Source: Bin94 sp965215535 (GTDB lineage Bacteria; Gemmatimonadota; Gemmatimonadetes; Longimicrobiales; Gaopeijiaceae). From it: a DNA stretch of 64,000 nucleotides. The translations under genes were made by a program, and so were the position numbers. The stretch is taken from contig OZ244063.1 of assembly GCA_965215535.1 (NCBI GenBank), positions 744,001 to 808,000 on the forward strand, read 5' to 3'. Shown here piece after piece: positions 1-12,449 of this stretch (position 1 is the first letter of the stretch; every line of letters starts with the position of its first letter). The notes beneath the pieces were generated by a model. That model had not been told where the DNA came from, ran no database searches, and worked only from the letters and a program-made list of their open reading frames with translations.

Positions 1-432
1 CCATCCTTCCAGATCGTGCAGCAGCACGATCTCTCTCTGAACTTCGGACAGTTCGTTGAGCGCTTCGGTCAGACGCTCTCTGAGCGCCATCCGTTGCGCC
101 ACTTTGTCGGGGGCGGGTTCGGAGCTGCGCGCGCCGACCGGAATCTGCTCTCCGCCGCGCAAATTCTCGCGCCGAACCAGATTTCTGGACCGGTTCCTGA
201 CAATGGTCAGGAGCCAGCCCGCAAATTTGGCCGGATTGCGACAATCCTCAATCTGCTCGAGCGCGACGAGAAACGATTCCTGCACGGCATCCTCGGCATC
301 CTGCCGTCTTCCGGTGACTCCCAGCGCCACCGCGTAGGCAGCTCTCTGGTAGCGCCGAACGAGTTCGCTGAACCCATCCGCATCGCCGGAACGCGCCAGG
401 ATCACAAGCTGTGCGTCGGACCGTTCCCTCAT
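1..432 (-). CDS. ECF-type RNA polymerase sigma factor (3' end beyond window)
   Basis: Reading the minus strand from the ATG at 432 gives an open frame of 144 codons that runs off the left edge. It starts MRERSDAQLVILARSGDADG and continues with a typical sigma region 2 (residues about 15-75: a helix with LVRRYQRAAYAVAL, then DAEDAVQESF and KFAGWLLTIVRNRSRN). After a basic linker it enters region 4 (LNELSEVQREIVLLHDLEGW), where the window ends. These are hallmarks of group 4 (ECF) sigma factors, which redirect RNA polymerase to a small regulon, usually in response to envelope or oxidative stress. The cognate anti-sigma factor is normally next to the gene and may lie beyond the edge; the small gene upstream (514-906) does not look like one. 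A purine-rich stretch, AGGGGAA, precedes the ATG. Confidence 0.85.
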   Translation of the reverse strand, partial: MRERSDAQLVILARSGDADGFSELVRRYQRAAYAVALGVTGRRQDAEDAVQESFLVALEQIEDCRNPAKFAGWLLTIVRNRSRNLVRRENLRGGEQIPVGARSSEPAPDKVAQRMALRERLTEALNELSEVQREIVLLHDLEGW

Positions 433-513
433 TTCCCCTATCAGACACGCGCCGGAGCCGTCGTGTTGAGCGGCCCTTCCGGCAACGCGCAAACCCGCCC
501 CGTCCGGCATGAT

Positions 514-906
514 TTACGGATCGGTGCGGGGCGCGCAGGCGCGAATGAAGGCGACGAGCTCCTCTTCGGGAACCTCGTCGAGAGAGCGGGCAACGAAGTA
601 GCGGGTGGGGAGGTCGCCGGGAGGGGAAGCGGATTCGCCGACCGGCTCGACGCCCAGGCTCAGGATGGCCACCGGCCCCGCGCCCTGAAGGCCGATGCGC
701 GATGCGCCCCTCTGGTGAATGGTCCAGGCAGTGTCGTCGACCACGACCTCGCGGGTGGGATGGGAGACGCCCGCCGGCAGGGCACCGCTGCGTACCGATT
801 GCAGGGGAGGCCGCCCGGGAGCGCTTCCGGTCGTCGTATCGCGGGTTGCGGCCGGGCGGGACGATCGGCGCGAGCGGCTGTACCCTTTGCGGTTCCGTCG
901 AGGCAT
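514..906 (-). CDS. Small protein of unknown function
   Basis: An open frame of 130 codons from the ATG at 906, chosen because a purine-rich ribosome-binding stretch (GGGGAGAAGGGAAGA) sits just upstream; longer frames into the region upstream read as low-complexity non-coding sequence. The N-terminus is very basic (MPRRNRKGYSRSRRSSRP), the middle is probably disordered, and the C-terminal 70 residues look folded, ending in an acidic helix with DEVPEEELVAFIRACAP. No signal peptide, membrane span or known domain is visible. It ends 81 bases before the ECF sigma gene and could be co-transcribed with it. I do not recognise the family. Confidence 0.5.
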   Translation of the reverse strand: MPRRNRKGYSRSRRSSRPAATRDTTTGSAPGRPPLQSVRSGALPAGVSHPTREVVVDDTAWTIHQRGASRIGLQGAGPVAILSLGVEPVGESASPPGDLPTRYFVARSLDEVPEEELVAFIRACAPRTDP

Positions 907-1081
907 CGAGTCTTCCCTTCTCCCCTGGTTTCGTGCTGCGGCGAACCCCGGCGGAATCCGGGACACCGTCCCCCCCCCCCCGCCTGCCCTGCCGGCGACC
1001 GACAACGATAACGGGCGCGCTCCCGCCTCTGCCACGCAGAGCGTTCGCCGGTCCCCCCTGCGGCTCCCCCCCGCGTTCGGT

Positions 1082-1633
1082 TCAGGAACTCTCCTCGAGC
1101 GCCACCGCATCCTCGCCGAAAAACATGCGAATGTACTTTGCCTGAATGGGGGTGATCCTGCGCACCGCCCAGACCAGACGCACATGATCGGGCTCGACCG
1201 GTTGTGCGGGCAGCGCCATTCCGGCCTCGTGCGGAAGCCGGTCGCCCTTGCGGTGATTGCAGGTCGAGCAGGCCGTGACAACGTTTTCCCAGCCATTGCT
1301 TCCGCCTCGCGAGAGGGGAAGTATGTGGTCGCGGGTCAGGAATTCGCGCGGGCGCAGATCACGCTTTGCCCGTCCGCAGTACTGACAGGTGTAGTTGTCG
1401 CGCGCAAAGAGAAAGGTGTTGGTGACCTGGCGGCGAAAGCGGCGCGGCACATGCACGAAGCGGACCAGGCGGATGACCAGCGGGAAGGGATGCTCCGTGC
1501 GGACCGAGCGGAAGGCGCGGGCGTCGTCGTGCTCGAGAATTTCGGCCTTGTCGTCCAGCACCAGGCGAATTGCGCGTCGTGCAGGGACGACCATCAGCGG
1601 TTCGTACGATGCGTTCAGGGCCAGACAGTTCAC
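1082..1633 (-). CDS. HNH endonuclease family protein
   Basis: A 183-residue protein starting at a GTG (NCLALNASYEPLMVV), preceded by GGAGAGAAG. The N-terminus carries the LNASYEPL signature of a widespread bacterial HNH family. The C-terminal half carries a zinc-finger HNH core: CQYCG at about residues 87-91, then RDHILPLSRGG with the catalytic His, NVVTACSTCNHRKGDR, and a conserved tail. The two CxxC pairs should bind a structural zinc ion. The family is usually a single-copy chromosomal gene of uncertain role, not a homing endonuclease. It lies 97 bases downstream of priA on the same strand. Confidence 0.85.
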   Translation of the reverse strand: MNCLALNASYEPLMVVPARRAIRLVLDDKAEILEHDDARAFRSVRTEHPFPLVIRLVRFVHVPRRFRRQVTNTFLFARDNYTCQYCGRAKRDLRPREFLTRDHILPLSRGGSNGWENVVTACSTCNHRKGDRLPHEAGMALPAQPVEPDHVRLVWAVRRITPIQAKYIRMFFGEDAVALEESS

Positions 1634-1730
1634 GCGCGGCTTCTCTCCGGTCGGTCGGTGTCCCTTGCAGGCGCTTGCTCCTGAAGAGTAGCGAATCGGG
1701 GAACCGTACGTCTGCAGGAAGGGGGAAGTG

Positions 1731-3986
1731 TTACATCAGATCGGAGGGGTCGCGGTCGATGGCAAGATGGATCCCTCCCGGCGGCTCGAACTCATTGGCC
1801 ACAGCCTCGAGCGCGCGGCCCAGTGCCGACGCTCCGCCCCGCAGAATCAGGTGCCAGCGATAGCGCCCCTGAAGACGTTCGAAGGGGGCGGGGGCCGGGC
1901 CCAGGAACTCGGGGCCGGGGCCGGGATGGGCATTCAGCCATGCGCCGAGCATCTCGGCCGCGGTCATGGTCGAGCGCTGATCGGAGCCGCTCAACAGGAT
2001 GCGCGCCATGCGCACGAAGGGCGGATAGGGGGGATCGGTGCGCGCCGCGACCTCGCGCTTCACGAAGGCCGCATAGTCGTGCCCGACCGCCGCGCGAATC
2101 GCATAGTGATCGGGCATGTAGCTCTGAATGACCACCTCGCCGCCGGGACGGCCGCGCCCCGCCCGGCCCGCAACCTGCGAGAGAAGCTGAAAGGTGCGTT
2201 CGCCGCTGCGGAAGTCCGGCAGATGGAGGCCGATGTCGGCGTTGATGACCCCCACCAGCGTCACCTGCGGAAAATCCAGCCCTTTGGCGATCATCTGGGT
2301 GCCGAGAAGAATATCGACCGCACCCTCGCGGACCCGCTCCAGGATGTCGTGATGCGACCACTTTCCGCCGGTGGTGTCGATATCCATGCGTGCAATGCGC
2401 GCGCCGGGCATGCTCTGATGAAGGATTCGCTCGACCTGTTCGGTGCCGATTCCCCGCCACGCCAGGGTGGGTTCGCCGCAGCGGCCGCAACGTTCGGAAG
2501 GGGATTCCTCGTGGCCGCAGTGATGACAGATCATGCGCTTGCGGGAGCGGTGCAGCGTCATCGAGACCGAGCAGTGCGGGCATTCCCGCACCTCGCCGCA
2601 GCTCTGGCAGAGGGCGAAGCTGGCGTAGCCGCGCCGGTTGAGCAGAAGGATTGTCTGTTCGCCGCGGTCGATCCGCTGGCGCAGGAGCGCAAAGAGGCGG
2701 GGCGAGACGATGTGGGGAGGAGGATCGGGGGGATTGGCGACCGGATTCGGTAGAGAGGAGGGTGCGGAGGCCGAAGAGAGAGCGCCGGCCGCCCCCCTTT
2801 TGCGCAGATCGACGACATGCACCTCGGGAAGGACGCCGCCGCCGACGCGGTCGGGCAATTCGAGGAGGGCGTACTTGCCGGAGCGGGCATTGCTCCAGCT
2901 CTCTAGCGAGGGGGTGGCCGATCCGAGCAGACAGACGGCACCGGCCCGTCGCGCGCGCACCACCGCCACATCGCGGCCCTGGTAGCGGGGTGTGGTCGAT
3001 TGCTTGTAGCTGTGATCGTGCTCCTCGTCGACCACGATCGCTCCAAGCCGGGGCAGCGGCGCGAAGACCGCCGACCGCGCACCGATCACAATTCGTTTCC
3101 GCCCTTTGCGCACCTCGCGCCAGGCGTCGAAGCGCTCTCCCTGCGAAAGACCCGAGTGCAGCACCGCCACCAGATCGCCGAAGGCCGAGCGGAAGCGCGC
3201 AACCGTTTGCGGGGTCAGCGCAATTTCGGGAACCAGGACGATGGCGCCCGAACCTCGCCTCAGGGCGCTCCGGATCAGCTCGATATAGACCAGCGTCTTA
3301 CCCGAAGAGGTGACGCCGTGCAGAAGGAAGGCACCACCGCCGGAGTCGAGCGCCGCGCCCAGCCGCTCCATGACCGCCCGCTGCGCAGGGGTGGGCACAT
3401 GAAGCGTTTCCTCTGGGCAGGGGATCTTGGCGAAGGGATCGCGGAGCACAACCGCCCGCTCGATCTCGACCAGCCCCTTGCGGGCCAGCCCCCGCACCAC
3501 CTCCCGCGAGAAGCCGTTTTCCTCGAGGGCGACGATCGGCTGCACGCCCCCGGTGGTGACGAGACGCTCGAATGCCGCCCGCTGACGCTCGGCCCTGCCA
3601 AAGATCTCGTCGAGCTCGGCCAGGGTGCCGATCTGGCGCACCACCCGGGCCACCAGGCGCAGCCTGGGCTTCGCTGCGTGCGGTGCCGGCATCATGGCGC
3701 GCAGCACCAGACCGGGGGGCGCCAGGTAGTAGTCGGCCATCCAGCGGGCCAGCTCCAGAAGCTCTGCGGGGATGCGCGCCGAGTCATCCAGCACGGCATG
3801 CACATCGCGCAGCCCCCGCACCTGCTTCCCCCTCCCCATGACCCAGCCCGTCAGCACGCGCCCCCCGAAGGGCACGCGCACCGCACTTCCGGGCGGCGGC
3901 GGCGGCCCCGGCACCGCATAGCTGAAGAGACGGCGGAGCGGCACGGGCACCGCAACCTCGATCAGGGCACGGGACGGCTTCGGCAC
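1731..3986 (-). CDS. priA: Primosomal protein N' (replication restart helicase PriA)
   Basis: PriA recognises stalled or repaired forks and reloads the replicative helicase. From the GTG at 3986 the protein is 751 residues. It has the N-terminal 3'-DNA-binding domain (LIEVAVPVPLRRLFSYAVP), a Walker A loop GVTSSGKT near residue 225, a DEEH box near 317, and a zinc region near 455-510 with four CxxC pairs (CQSC, CPHC, CHHC, CGRC). Helicase motifs V/VI (GTQMIAKGLDFPQVTLVG, VAGRAGRG) follow. The frame stays open to another GTG at 4073, but those 29 extra residues are unlike the family, so the internal GTG is preferred. The upstream Shine-Dalgarno is weak. Confidence 0.95.
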   Translation of the reverse strand: MPKPSRALIEVAVPVPLRRLFSYAVPGPPPPPGSAVRVPFGGRVLTGWVMGRGKQVRGLRDVHAVLDDSARIPAELLELARWMADYYLAPPGLVLRAMMPAPHAAKPRLRLVARVVRQIGTLAELDEIFGRAERQRAAFERLVTTGGVQPIVALEENGFSREVVRGLARKGLVEIERAVVLRDPFAKIPCPEETLHVPTPAQRAVMERLGAALDSGGGAFLLHGVTSSGKTLVYIELIRSALRRGSGAIVLVPEIALTPQTVARFRSAFGDLVAVLHSGLSQGERFDAWREVRKGRKRIVIGARSAVFAPLPRLGAIVVDEEHDHSYKQSTTPRYQGRDVAVVRARRAGAVCLLGSATPSLESWSNARSGKYALLELPDRVGGGVLPEVHVVDLRKRGAAGALSSASAPSSLPNPVANPPDPPPHIVSPRLFALLRQRIDRGEQTILLLNRRGYASFALCQSCGEVRECPHCSVSMTLHRSRKRMICHHCGHEESPSERCGRCGEPTLAWRGIGTEQVERILHQSMPGARIARMDIDTTGGKWSHHDILERVREGAVDILLGTQMIAKGLDFPQVTLVGVINADIGLHLPDFRSGERTFQLLSQVAGRAGRGRPGGEVVIQSYMPDHYAIRAAVGHDYAAFVKREVAARTDPPYPPFVRMARILLSGSDQRSTMTAAEMLGAWLNAHPGPGPEFLGPAPAPFERLQGRYRWHLILRGGASALGRALEAVANEFEPPGGIHLAIDRDPSDLM

Positions 3987-4073
3987 GGGGGAACGGGTTA
4001 TTCCTGGGGCCCCCCGGAGACGATCCTGCCCGTGATCATCGCCGTTCTCTCGCGCTTCGCACGGCCACCGCAC

Positions 4074-4461
4074 CGCAGAGCGGCACCCCTGGTGTGGCAG
4101 AGCTCTCCTGTGCCGTGCGGGGGACAGCGATCCGGGGGCCGCACCGGCTCATTCGCCCGGCATGGAGTTCAGGACCGGTCCGGCGGAAGCCCGGTGAGCA
4201 GCCGGAGCGCACGCGGGTTCGCGAATCCTGCAGCACGAAGGTTCTGCATGTCTTTCCGAAGAGCCCGGCGATCGTTCGCGACGGCAACGGGCGTCGGCAT
4301 GATCTGCCGCCAGCTCGGCCAGTTCGGCCCACGGGCCATGGACGCCAGGGAGGTCGCAGAGTTCATGAGGGCAAGGCTACGCGCACAGGGTGTGAAGCGT
4401 CAAGTCGGATTTGCCGATTGCCTTGCGGCTCGGCCCACGCGGGAGTCCCGCAGGCCCAACC
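4074..4461. other. Intergenic gap between the M24 peptidase gene and priA
   Basis: About 390 bases without a convincing gene. A 65-codon minus-strand frame (4169-4366) is listed separately at low confidence. A small GC hairpin (GCGGG AGT CCCGC, about 4439-4451) lies just past the 3' end of the M24 peptidase gene but lacks a T-run, so it is at best a weak terminator. No clear promoter or RNA gene was seen. Confidence 0.4.
4169..4366 (-). CDS. Possible small protein, 65 residues
   Basis: An ATG-started minus-strand frame whose product begins MNSATSLASMARGPNWPSW and has a plausible amphipathic helix (RRALRKDMQNLRAAGF) towards the C-terminus. The amino-acid composition looks more protein-like than the other frames here. 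There is no clear ribosome-binding site, no recognised domain and no obvious operon partner, so it may be a chance frame. Confidence 0.25.
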   Translation of the reverse strand: MNSATSLASMARGPNWPSWRQIMPTPVAVANDRRALRKDMQNLRAAGFANPRALRLLTGLPPDRS

Positions 4462-5676
4462 CTACACCCTCAACAGGAAGATTTCCTCCTGGGGGTCGTC
4501 CACGGTGACTTCGGGGCCGTCGGCGCCCATGTGGACATTGATTTCGGTGCGCATGCCTACGTCGCCGGCGATGTAGATGCCGGGTTCGATCGAGAAGCCC
4601 ACGCCGGGCACCAGGATGCGGTCGTCGCGCGTCTCCAGGTTGTCGAGGTTGGGGCCGCGGCCGTGGATGTCGCGGTCGATCGAGTGACCGGTGCGGTGAA
4701 TGAAGTGCTCGCCGTGGCCGGCGGCGGCAATGATGTTGCGTGCAATGTCGTCGGCCTCGAAGCCGCGGATGACTTCGCCGCGCGCATGGCGTTCGCCGAG
4801 AAAGGCCACCACTCCGTCGCGCGCGTCCCGGATTGCCGACCAGAGCTGGGCGTAGCGGGGGGGGAGTTCGCTGCCCAGGTAGCCCATCCAGGTCTGGTCG
4901 GCGGGGACGGAGCCCTCATGAAGAGCGCCCCAGAGATCGATCAGGAGGAGATCGCCGGCGCGAATGGGCTCGCCGGTCGCGCCGGGGTCGTAGTGCGGGT
5001 CGGCGGCCATGGGTCCGATGGCCACGATGCAGTCGGCCTGGTCGGGGGCGCCGCGGCGGGCAAGCTCGGAGCGGATCCAGCCTGCCAGCTCCCCTTCGGA
5101 GATCGTTTCGCCACGCCGCAGCCGGTCGGCCACTCGCTCGAAGGCGTCGCGCGCCAGGGAGCGCACGATCTGCGAGGCGCGGAGGTGTTCGCTGTGCTGA
5201 CGGCCGGTCCAGACGGCGTAGAAGGTCGAGACCAGATCGCCGGAGCTGTGGAGCTCGACGCCCTGCTCGAGAATGATGTCGCGCATGCCGGCCGGAAGAA
5301 GATCAAGGTAGGGAACATCGCTCCGCGCCGAGCTCTCGGCGGCCACCCGCCGGCACCCCTCAAGGAGAACTCCCAGCTCCCTCTCCATCTCCTGGCGGCT
5401 GGAGTAGCTGGAACGGGGCCAGTCGAGGTGACGCCAGGAGGAGTGCTCGATCGCGTGAATCAGGAGGCGGGGCCGACCCCGGGCCGGAATGAGCGCGAAG
5501 CCGCGCCGGGTGGTCCACTCGAGCCCGAGGAGCGAGCGCCCGATCGGATTGCGGTCCTTGAAGTCGTAGATGAGCCAGCCATCGAGGTTGCGTTCGCGGA
5601 GCGCCGCCTGAACTCGGCGGACTCCGTCGTCGCTTGCAAGGAGCACTCCGGAGGAATCTGTCTGAAGACGGGTCAT
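4462..5676 (-). CDS. M24 family metallopeptidase (Xaa-Pro aminopeptidase-like)
   Basis: A 404-residue pita-bread-fold peptidase, expected to remove N-terminal residues from peptides with proline at position 2 using two metal ions. The N-terminal creatinase-like domain (about 1-170) is followed by the catalytic domain. Candidate metal ligands are visible: the Asp in LLLIDLWG, a second Asp in VPADQTWMG, the His in HRTGHSIDRDIHG, and Glu in FSIEPGIYI and MRTEINVHMG. The ATG at 5676 (MTRLQTD) is preferred over an upstream TTG. No signal peptide, so it is likely cytoplasmic. It stands alone, with 220-390 base gaps on both sides. Exact substrate specificity cannot be read from sequence. Confidence 0.88.
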   Translation of the reverse strand: MTRLQTDSSGVLLASDDGVRRVQAALRERNLDGWLIYDFKDRNPIGRSLLGLEWTTRRGFALIPARGRPRLLIHAIEHSSWRHLDWPRSSYSSRQEMERELGVLLEGCRRVAAESSARSDVPYLDLLPAGMRDIILEQGVELHSSGDLVSTFYAVWTGRQHSEHLRASQIVRSLARDAFERVADRLRRGETISEGELAGWIRSELARRGAPDQADCIVAIGPMAADPHYDPGATGEPIRAGDLLLIDLWGALHEGSVPADQTWMGYLGSELPPRYAQLWSAIRDARDGVVAFLGERHARGEVIRGFEADDIARNIIAAAGHGEHFIHRTGHSIDRDIHGRGPNLDNLETRDDRILVPGVGFSIEPGIYIAGDVGMRTEINVHMGADGPEVTVDDPQEEIFLLRV

Positions 5677-5903
5677 TGCCAACGTTCCAGTGGGTTCAGC
5701 GGTGAGTGAAGAGAGGCCGGGGGGATGCGGGCGGAGCCGGATTCGGGCCGAAATGCCGTGCCCTCTTTCCTGCCCTGCGGCGCATTGCCGCCTGCGGCGC
5801 GCGCCAGGCCCGCTTCGGGTGATTCGCCGGGAAGCCTCCGGGCCCTGCGCGGCCCGGCCCGGGAGGTGGCGGTGGGGAGGGGGCGCGCGCGCACTCCAAC
5901 TGC

Positions 5904-6563
5904 CTAATCCTGCTCCCGGGACTCGAAGGCGGCCAGCGCCTCGTCGAGCCGGGCCTGCTCCTCGTCGCTGAGCGCTTCGGAAGCGGGGACGGGACCACCC
6001 CGGCGCATGCGCCTGAGGGCGACCACAACGAGCCCGAGTCCGGCCAGAAGCGCGACCGGGGGCATCGCCCAGGCCAGGAGTCCGGCTCCAGTGCGTTTGG
6101 GGAAGGCCCGGTATTCCTCGCCATAGACGGCGATCATGCGCTCCATGAGGCTGTCGGCGTCAAGACCTGCCAGGGCGCCCGCCTGAATGCTGTCGCGCAG
6201 CGCATCGGACTCGCTCGTGGTGCAGACTTCGAGCATGAAGCCGGGACAGAAGGGGGAGCGGAGCCGGGAGATGGCTTCGGCGGCCTCGGGGTGGAGCGCT
6301 TCGGGTTCGGATTGGGCCTCACGGAAGGCCGGTGCGGGGGGATCGGCGGGAGAGGAGGGAGAGCAGGCGGCGGCGAGGAGAAGAAGAAGCGCGCCAAGAG
6401 GGAATGGCCCGTGGAAAGGGGGACGGGAGCTGCGGGAGAGGCGGCGTGGATGCGGCGCGCGCCAGGCGGGGGTCGAAAAGGGAACCGGCAGAGAAGCGCC
6501 CGGGGATGTGCGCCAGAGGGGACCGCAGAGGGGCGTCGCTCGATCGCTCGTTTGCTCAGGCAT
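5904..6563 (-). CDS. Cytochrome c biogenesis protein CcmH-like, divergent
   Basis: A 219-residue protein. A hydrophobic stretch with a lipobox-like end (GALLLLLAAAC) occurs near residues 56-67, then a CcmH-type core (LRSPFCPGFMLEVCTT, then DALRDSIQAG and MERMIAVYGEEYRAFPKR), and a C-terminal membrane helix (LLAWAMPPVALLAGLGLVVVAL) followed by a basic, then acidic tail. CcmH normally reduces apocytochrome c with an LRCxxCQ motif; here two Cys are spaced as CPGFMLEVC, so the redox chemistry may differ. The ATG at 6563 lies inside the 3' end of the deacetylase gene (8-base overlap), with GGAGTGGAG just upstream, so translation is probably coupled. The long N-terminal extension before the hydrophobic segment suggests the true start could be internal. 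Confidence 0.7.
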   Translation of the reverse strand: MPEQTSDRATPLCGPLWRTSPGASLPVPFSTPAWRAPHPRRLSRSSRPPFHGPFPLGALLLLLAAACSPSSPADPPAPAFREAQSEPEALHPEAAEAISRLRSPFCPGFMLEVCTTSESDALRDSIQAGALAGLDADSLMERMIAVYGEEYRAFPKRTGAGLLAWAMPPVALLAGLGLVVVALRRMRRGGPVPASEALSDEEQARLDEALAAFESREQD

Positions 6564-7520
6564 CCATCTCCACTCCGGCCAGCGCCCGGATGACCGCCAC
6601 GCACCCCTGCCCCAGCCGGGCCGGATCGTAGCCTCCCTCCAGGAATACCGCGATGCGGCCCTCGCAGCAATGGCCGGCAGCCTCCATGACCATGCGGGTG
6701 GTGGCGTGCAGATCGGCGGGCTCGAGGAGCTGGTCGCCCAGGGGATCGCCGGCGAGCACATCGAATCCCGACGAGATCAGGATGAAGTCGGGGCGCGCGC
6801 GCTCCACGGCGGCGTTCAGCGCCTTCTGGAAGACGCGCAGATAGTGATCGCGAGGAGTGGCCGGCGCCAGTGGCACATTCAGGGTGAAGCCTTCGCCGCT
6901 GCCCTGCCCCGTTTCGTTGGCGGCCCCGGTGCCCGGAAAGTGCGGAAATTGGTGGAGCGAGAGGAAGAAGATCTCGGAGCTCCCGTAGAAGGCCTGCTGG
7001 GTGCCATTGCCGTGATGGACGTCCCAATCGACGATCAGAATGCGTTCGGCCGCGCGCTGCGCCCGCAAACTTGCCGCCGCGAGAGCCACGCTGTTGAAGA
7101 GGCAAAAGCCCATGGCGCGATCCGGAGTGGCATGGTGGCCGGGTGGGCGGGCCGCCACGAATGCATTGCGAAAGCGCCCCCGGGCAACGCTGCGCACCGC
7201 CTCCAGACCCGCCCCCACCGTTCCGAGCGCGGCCCCCCAGGAGGCGGCCGAGACCCGGGTGTCGGCGTCGAGATCGGTCGGCTGACCCTCGCGGTGCGCC
7301 CTGGCCACGGCACGGCGGACGCGCGTCACCAGCGCCTCGGTGTGCAGGAGGGTCAGATCCTCTTCGGAGGCAGCCGGGGGCGCCACCTGCTCAACCCGGC
7401 CATGCAGCGCGGGCAGATCGTCCTTGAGCGCAGAGGCGATGGCGCGCAGACGCCCCTGGTGCTCGGGGTGAGCCCAGCCGGTGTCGTGCAGAACCGCCTC
7501 GGGGTGCATGAAGAAACCGG

Positions 7521-7524
<4 letters not shown>
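6556..7524 (-). CDS. Histone deacetylase family protein (class II / acetoin-utilization type)
   Basis: A 322-residue zinc hydrolase of the arginase/deacetylase fold, expected to deacetylate lysine side chains or small acetylated amines. Diagnostic motifs in order: RPPGHHA, DWDVHHGNGTQ (the HH pair and the zinc-binding Asp/His), LSLHQFPHFPGTG, SSGFD and LEGGYDP. The ATG at 7524 overlaps the carB stop codon (ATGA), so it is likely translated by re-initiation after carB. The ccmH-like gene in turn starts inside its 3' end. Bacterial homologues include AcuC and polyamine deacetylases; the substrate here is unknown. Confidence 0.92.
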
Positions 7525-10772
<3,248 letters not shown>

Positions 10773-10841
10773 GGGGGAGGAGGGTGGGGGTGAGAGCAGT
10801 GCGGGTGCGGAAGGGCGGGAAGGGTGCGCCGGGTGCGCGGG

Positions 10842-10970
10842 TCAGGAGGCGTCGCCCGCCGAATCGCTCTTGGTGGATTCCCTGCGGATGGCGGTGCGCA
10901 GCGCGAGCGCCAGTCCCCCCCAGACAAAGACCATGATGAGGATCATCGTGACCCAGGTTGCGGTGGTCAT
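10842..10970 (-). CDS. MetS-family small subunit of an NSS-type transporter
   Basis: A 42-residue protein, one membrane helix (residues about 6-26: WVTMILIMVFVWGGLALAL) followed by a short basic-acidic tail. The sequence MTTATWVT...WGGL closely resembles the MetS/MaAIMP small subunits required by some neurotransmitter:sodium-symporter-family amino acid importers such as corynebacterial MetP. A GGAG Shine-Dalgarno sits just upstream of the ATG at 10970. Its likely partner, an NSS transporter (13414-14865), lies on the same strand about 2.4 kb upstream with three genes between, which is unusual because the two are normally adjacent. It precedes carB by about 70 bases. Confidence 0.75.
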   Translation of the reverse strand: MTTATWVTMILIMVFVWGGLALALRTAIRRESTKSDSAGDAS

Positions 10971-11061
10971 GGAGCGGCTCCGGGGGTGCGGGGAGAGCGG
11001 GGGCGGCAGAGCGAGGGCAGGAGTAAGGTGCCGAAGGGGCGGGAGCGGGGCAAGGTGGGGA

Positions 11062-11640
11062 TCACCCCTTCCCGGCCCGGTCCGCCCCGCGCACCTCCAG
11101 GAGCTCGGCCACGCTGCCGAGGCCATCGATCACATTCTGAATGTGTTCGGCGCGCGGCAGACCGATCAGCTCGATGCCGCGCAGAAGGGCGTCGCGGTGG
11201 ACGCCGCGGGCGAAGGCCTTGTCCTTCATCTTCTTTGCGACCGATTTCGGCTTCAGGTCGTCGATTCCATTGGGGCGGACCAGGCAGCAGGCATAGACCA
11301 GGCCGCTGAGCTCGTCGCAGGCATACAGAACGCGGTCGAGCCGCGATTGGGGTTCCACGTCGGTGCGGTCGGGCCAGGCGTGCGCCTCGATGGCATGCAC
11401 AACCTCTTCGGGGTAGCCCAGCTCGCGCAGCCGCGCAACGCCGATGTGGGGGTGATCGTCGGGGTGGCGCTCCCAGTCCAGATCGTGGAGGAGGCCGGCC
11501 AGTCCCCAGAGATCCTCGTCTTCGTTCATGAGGCGGGCGTAGTGGCGAACGGCGGCCTCGACGGCGTACATGTGCTTTCTGAGCGCCGGGCTCGCAACCC
11601 ATTCCTCGAGAAGCTGAATGGCGTCGGTGCGGGTGTGCAT
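11062..11640 (-). CDS. HD domain-containing protein (HDIG-type phosphohydrolase)
   Basis: A 192-residue protein with a metal-binding HD domain: first His in the helix with AAVRHYARLM, the HD doublet in LAGLLHDLDWERHPDDHPHIG, then AIEAHAW and a final Asp in LDRVLYACDELSG. This arrangement matches single-domain HD hydrolases that act on nucleotides or phosphorylated metabolites; the substrate is unknown. The start at 11640 is supported by a strong AAGGAG about 8 bases upstream. It sits between nth and metS on the same strand. Confidence 0.85.
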   Translation of the reverse strand: MHTRTDAIQLLEEWVASPALRKHMYAVEAAVRHYARLMNEDEDLWGLAGLLHDLDWERHPDDHPHIGVARLRELGYPEEVVHAIEAHAWPDRTDVEPQSRLDRVLYACDELSGLVYACCLVRPNGIDDLKPKSVAKKMKDKAFARGVHRDALLRGIELIGLPRAEHIQNVIDGLGSVAELLEVRGADRAGKG

Positions 11641-11729
11641 GGGGAAATTCTCCTTGGGGCGGGTCGCAGGCGCGATACGGTGTATGTGATGCGTGGGGAT
11701 CTGTGCGGAGCGTGTGCAGACCGGGAATG

Positions 11730-12383
11730 TCAGACCGCGCTCGACGGGCAGAGGTGCGAGATGGCGCAGCGGTGGCAGCGGGGTTTGCGCGCCGTGCAGA
11801 TCCGGCGGCCGTGCTCGATGAGGAGATGGGCGAGCATGGTCCAGAGGCGGCGCGGAAAGAGCTCCATCAGATCGCGCTCGATCGTTTCGGGGGTCCTGTT
11901 CAGGGTGAGGCGCATGCGCTGCGAGAGCCGCTTGACATGCGTATCGACCACAACTCCTTCGTCGATTCCGAAGGCATTGCCCAAAATGACATTGGCGGTC
12001 TTGCGCCCGATTCCGGGAAGCGCCGCGAGCTCCTTCATGGTGCGGGGAAGCTCGCCATTGTGATTGTCGATCAGCGCACCCGCCATGCCCACAAGGTTGC
12101 GCGCCTTGTTGCGGAAGAATCCCGTAGAGTGAATGACCTCTTCGAGAGCGCCGGGATCGGCGGCGGCAAGCGCCCGGGCGTCGGGGTAGCGGCGAAAGAG
12201 TTCGGGGGTGACCATATTGACGCGCGCGTCGGTGCACTGGGCCGAGAGGATGGTGGCGACGGCCAGCTCGAAGGGCGATGCGTGGTGGAGCGCGCAGTGG
12301 GCGTCGGGGTATTCGGCGACGAGGATCCTGTGGATCGCGGCCGCGCGGGCCGTGCGGGCCTTTTTCGATTCGCGGGGGCTCAT
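11730..12383 (-). CDS. nth: Endonuclease III
   Basis: A 217-residue base-excision-repair glycosylase/AP lyase that removes oxidised pyrimidines. It has the helix-hairpin-helix LPGIGRKTANVILGNAFG with the catalytic Lys, the catalytic Asp in VVVDTHVKRLSQR, and a C-terminal [4Fe-4S] loop of the form C-x6-C-x2-C-x5-C (CTARKPRCHRCAISHLC). The ATG at 12383 gives MSPRESKKARTARAAA, the usual short basic lead. Full length for the family. The HD hydrolase gene follows after 89 bases. Confidence 0.96.
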   Translation of the reverse strand: MSPRESKKARTARAAAIHRILVAEYPDAHCALHHASPFELAVATILSAQCTDARVNMVTPELFRRYPDARALAAADPGALEEVIHSTGFFRNKARNLVGMAGALIDNHNGELPRTMKELAALPGIGRKTANVILGNAFGIDEGVVVDTHVKRLSQRMRLTLNRTPETIERDLMELFPRRLWTMLAHLLIEHGRRICTARKPRCHRCAISHLCPSSAV

Positions 12384-12449
12384 GGAGGAGGCGTCGGGTG
12401 CGGGGGATTCGGGGGGCAGATGCGGGCAGCCGTTCGGGAGGCCTGCCTG

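Noticed and set aside
514..1296. A longer, 260-codon version of the small unknown gene
   Set aside because: The extra N-terminal part is low-complexity sequence overlapping the HNH gene in another frame; the start at 906 has the better ribosome-binding site.
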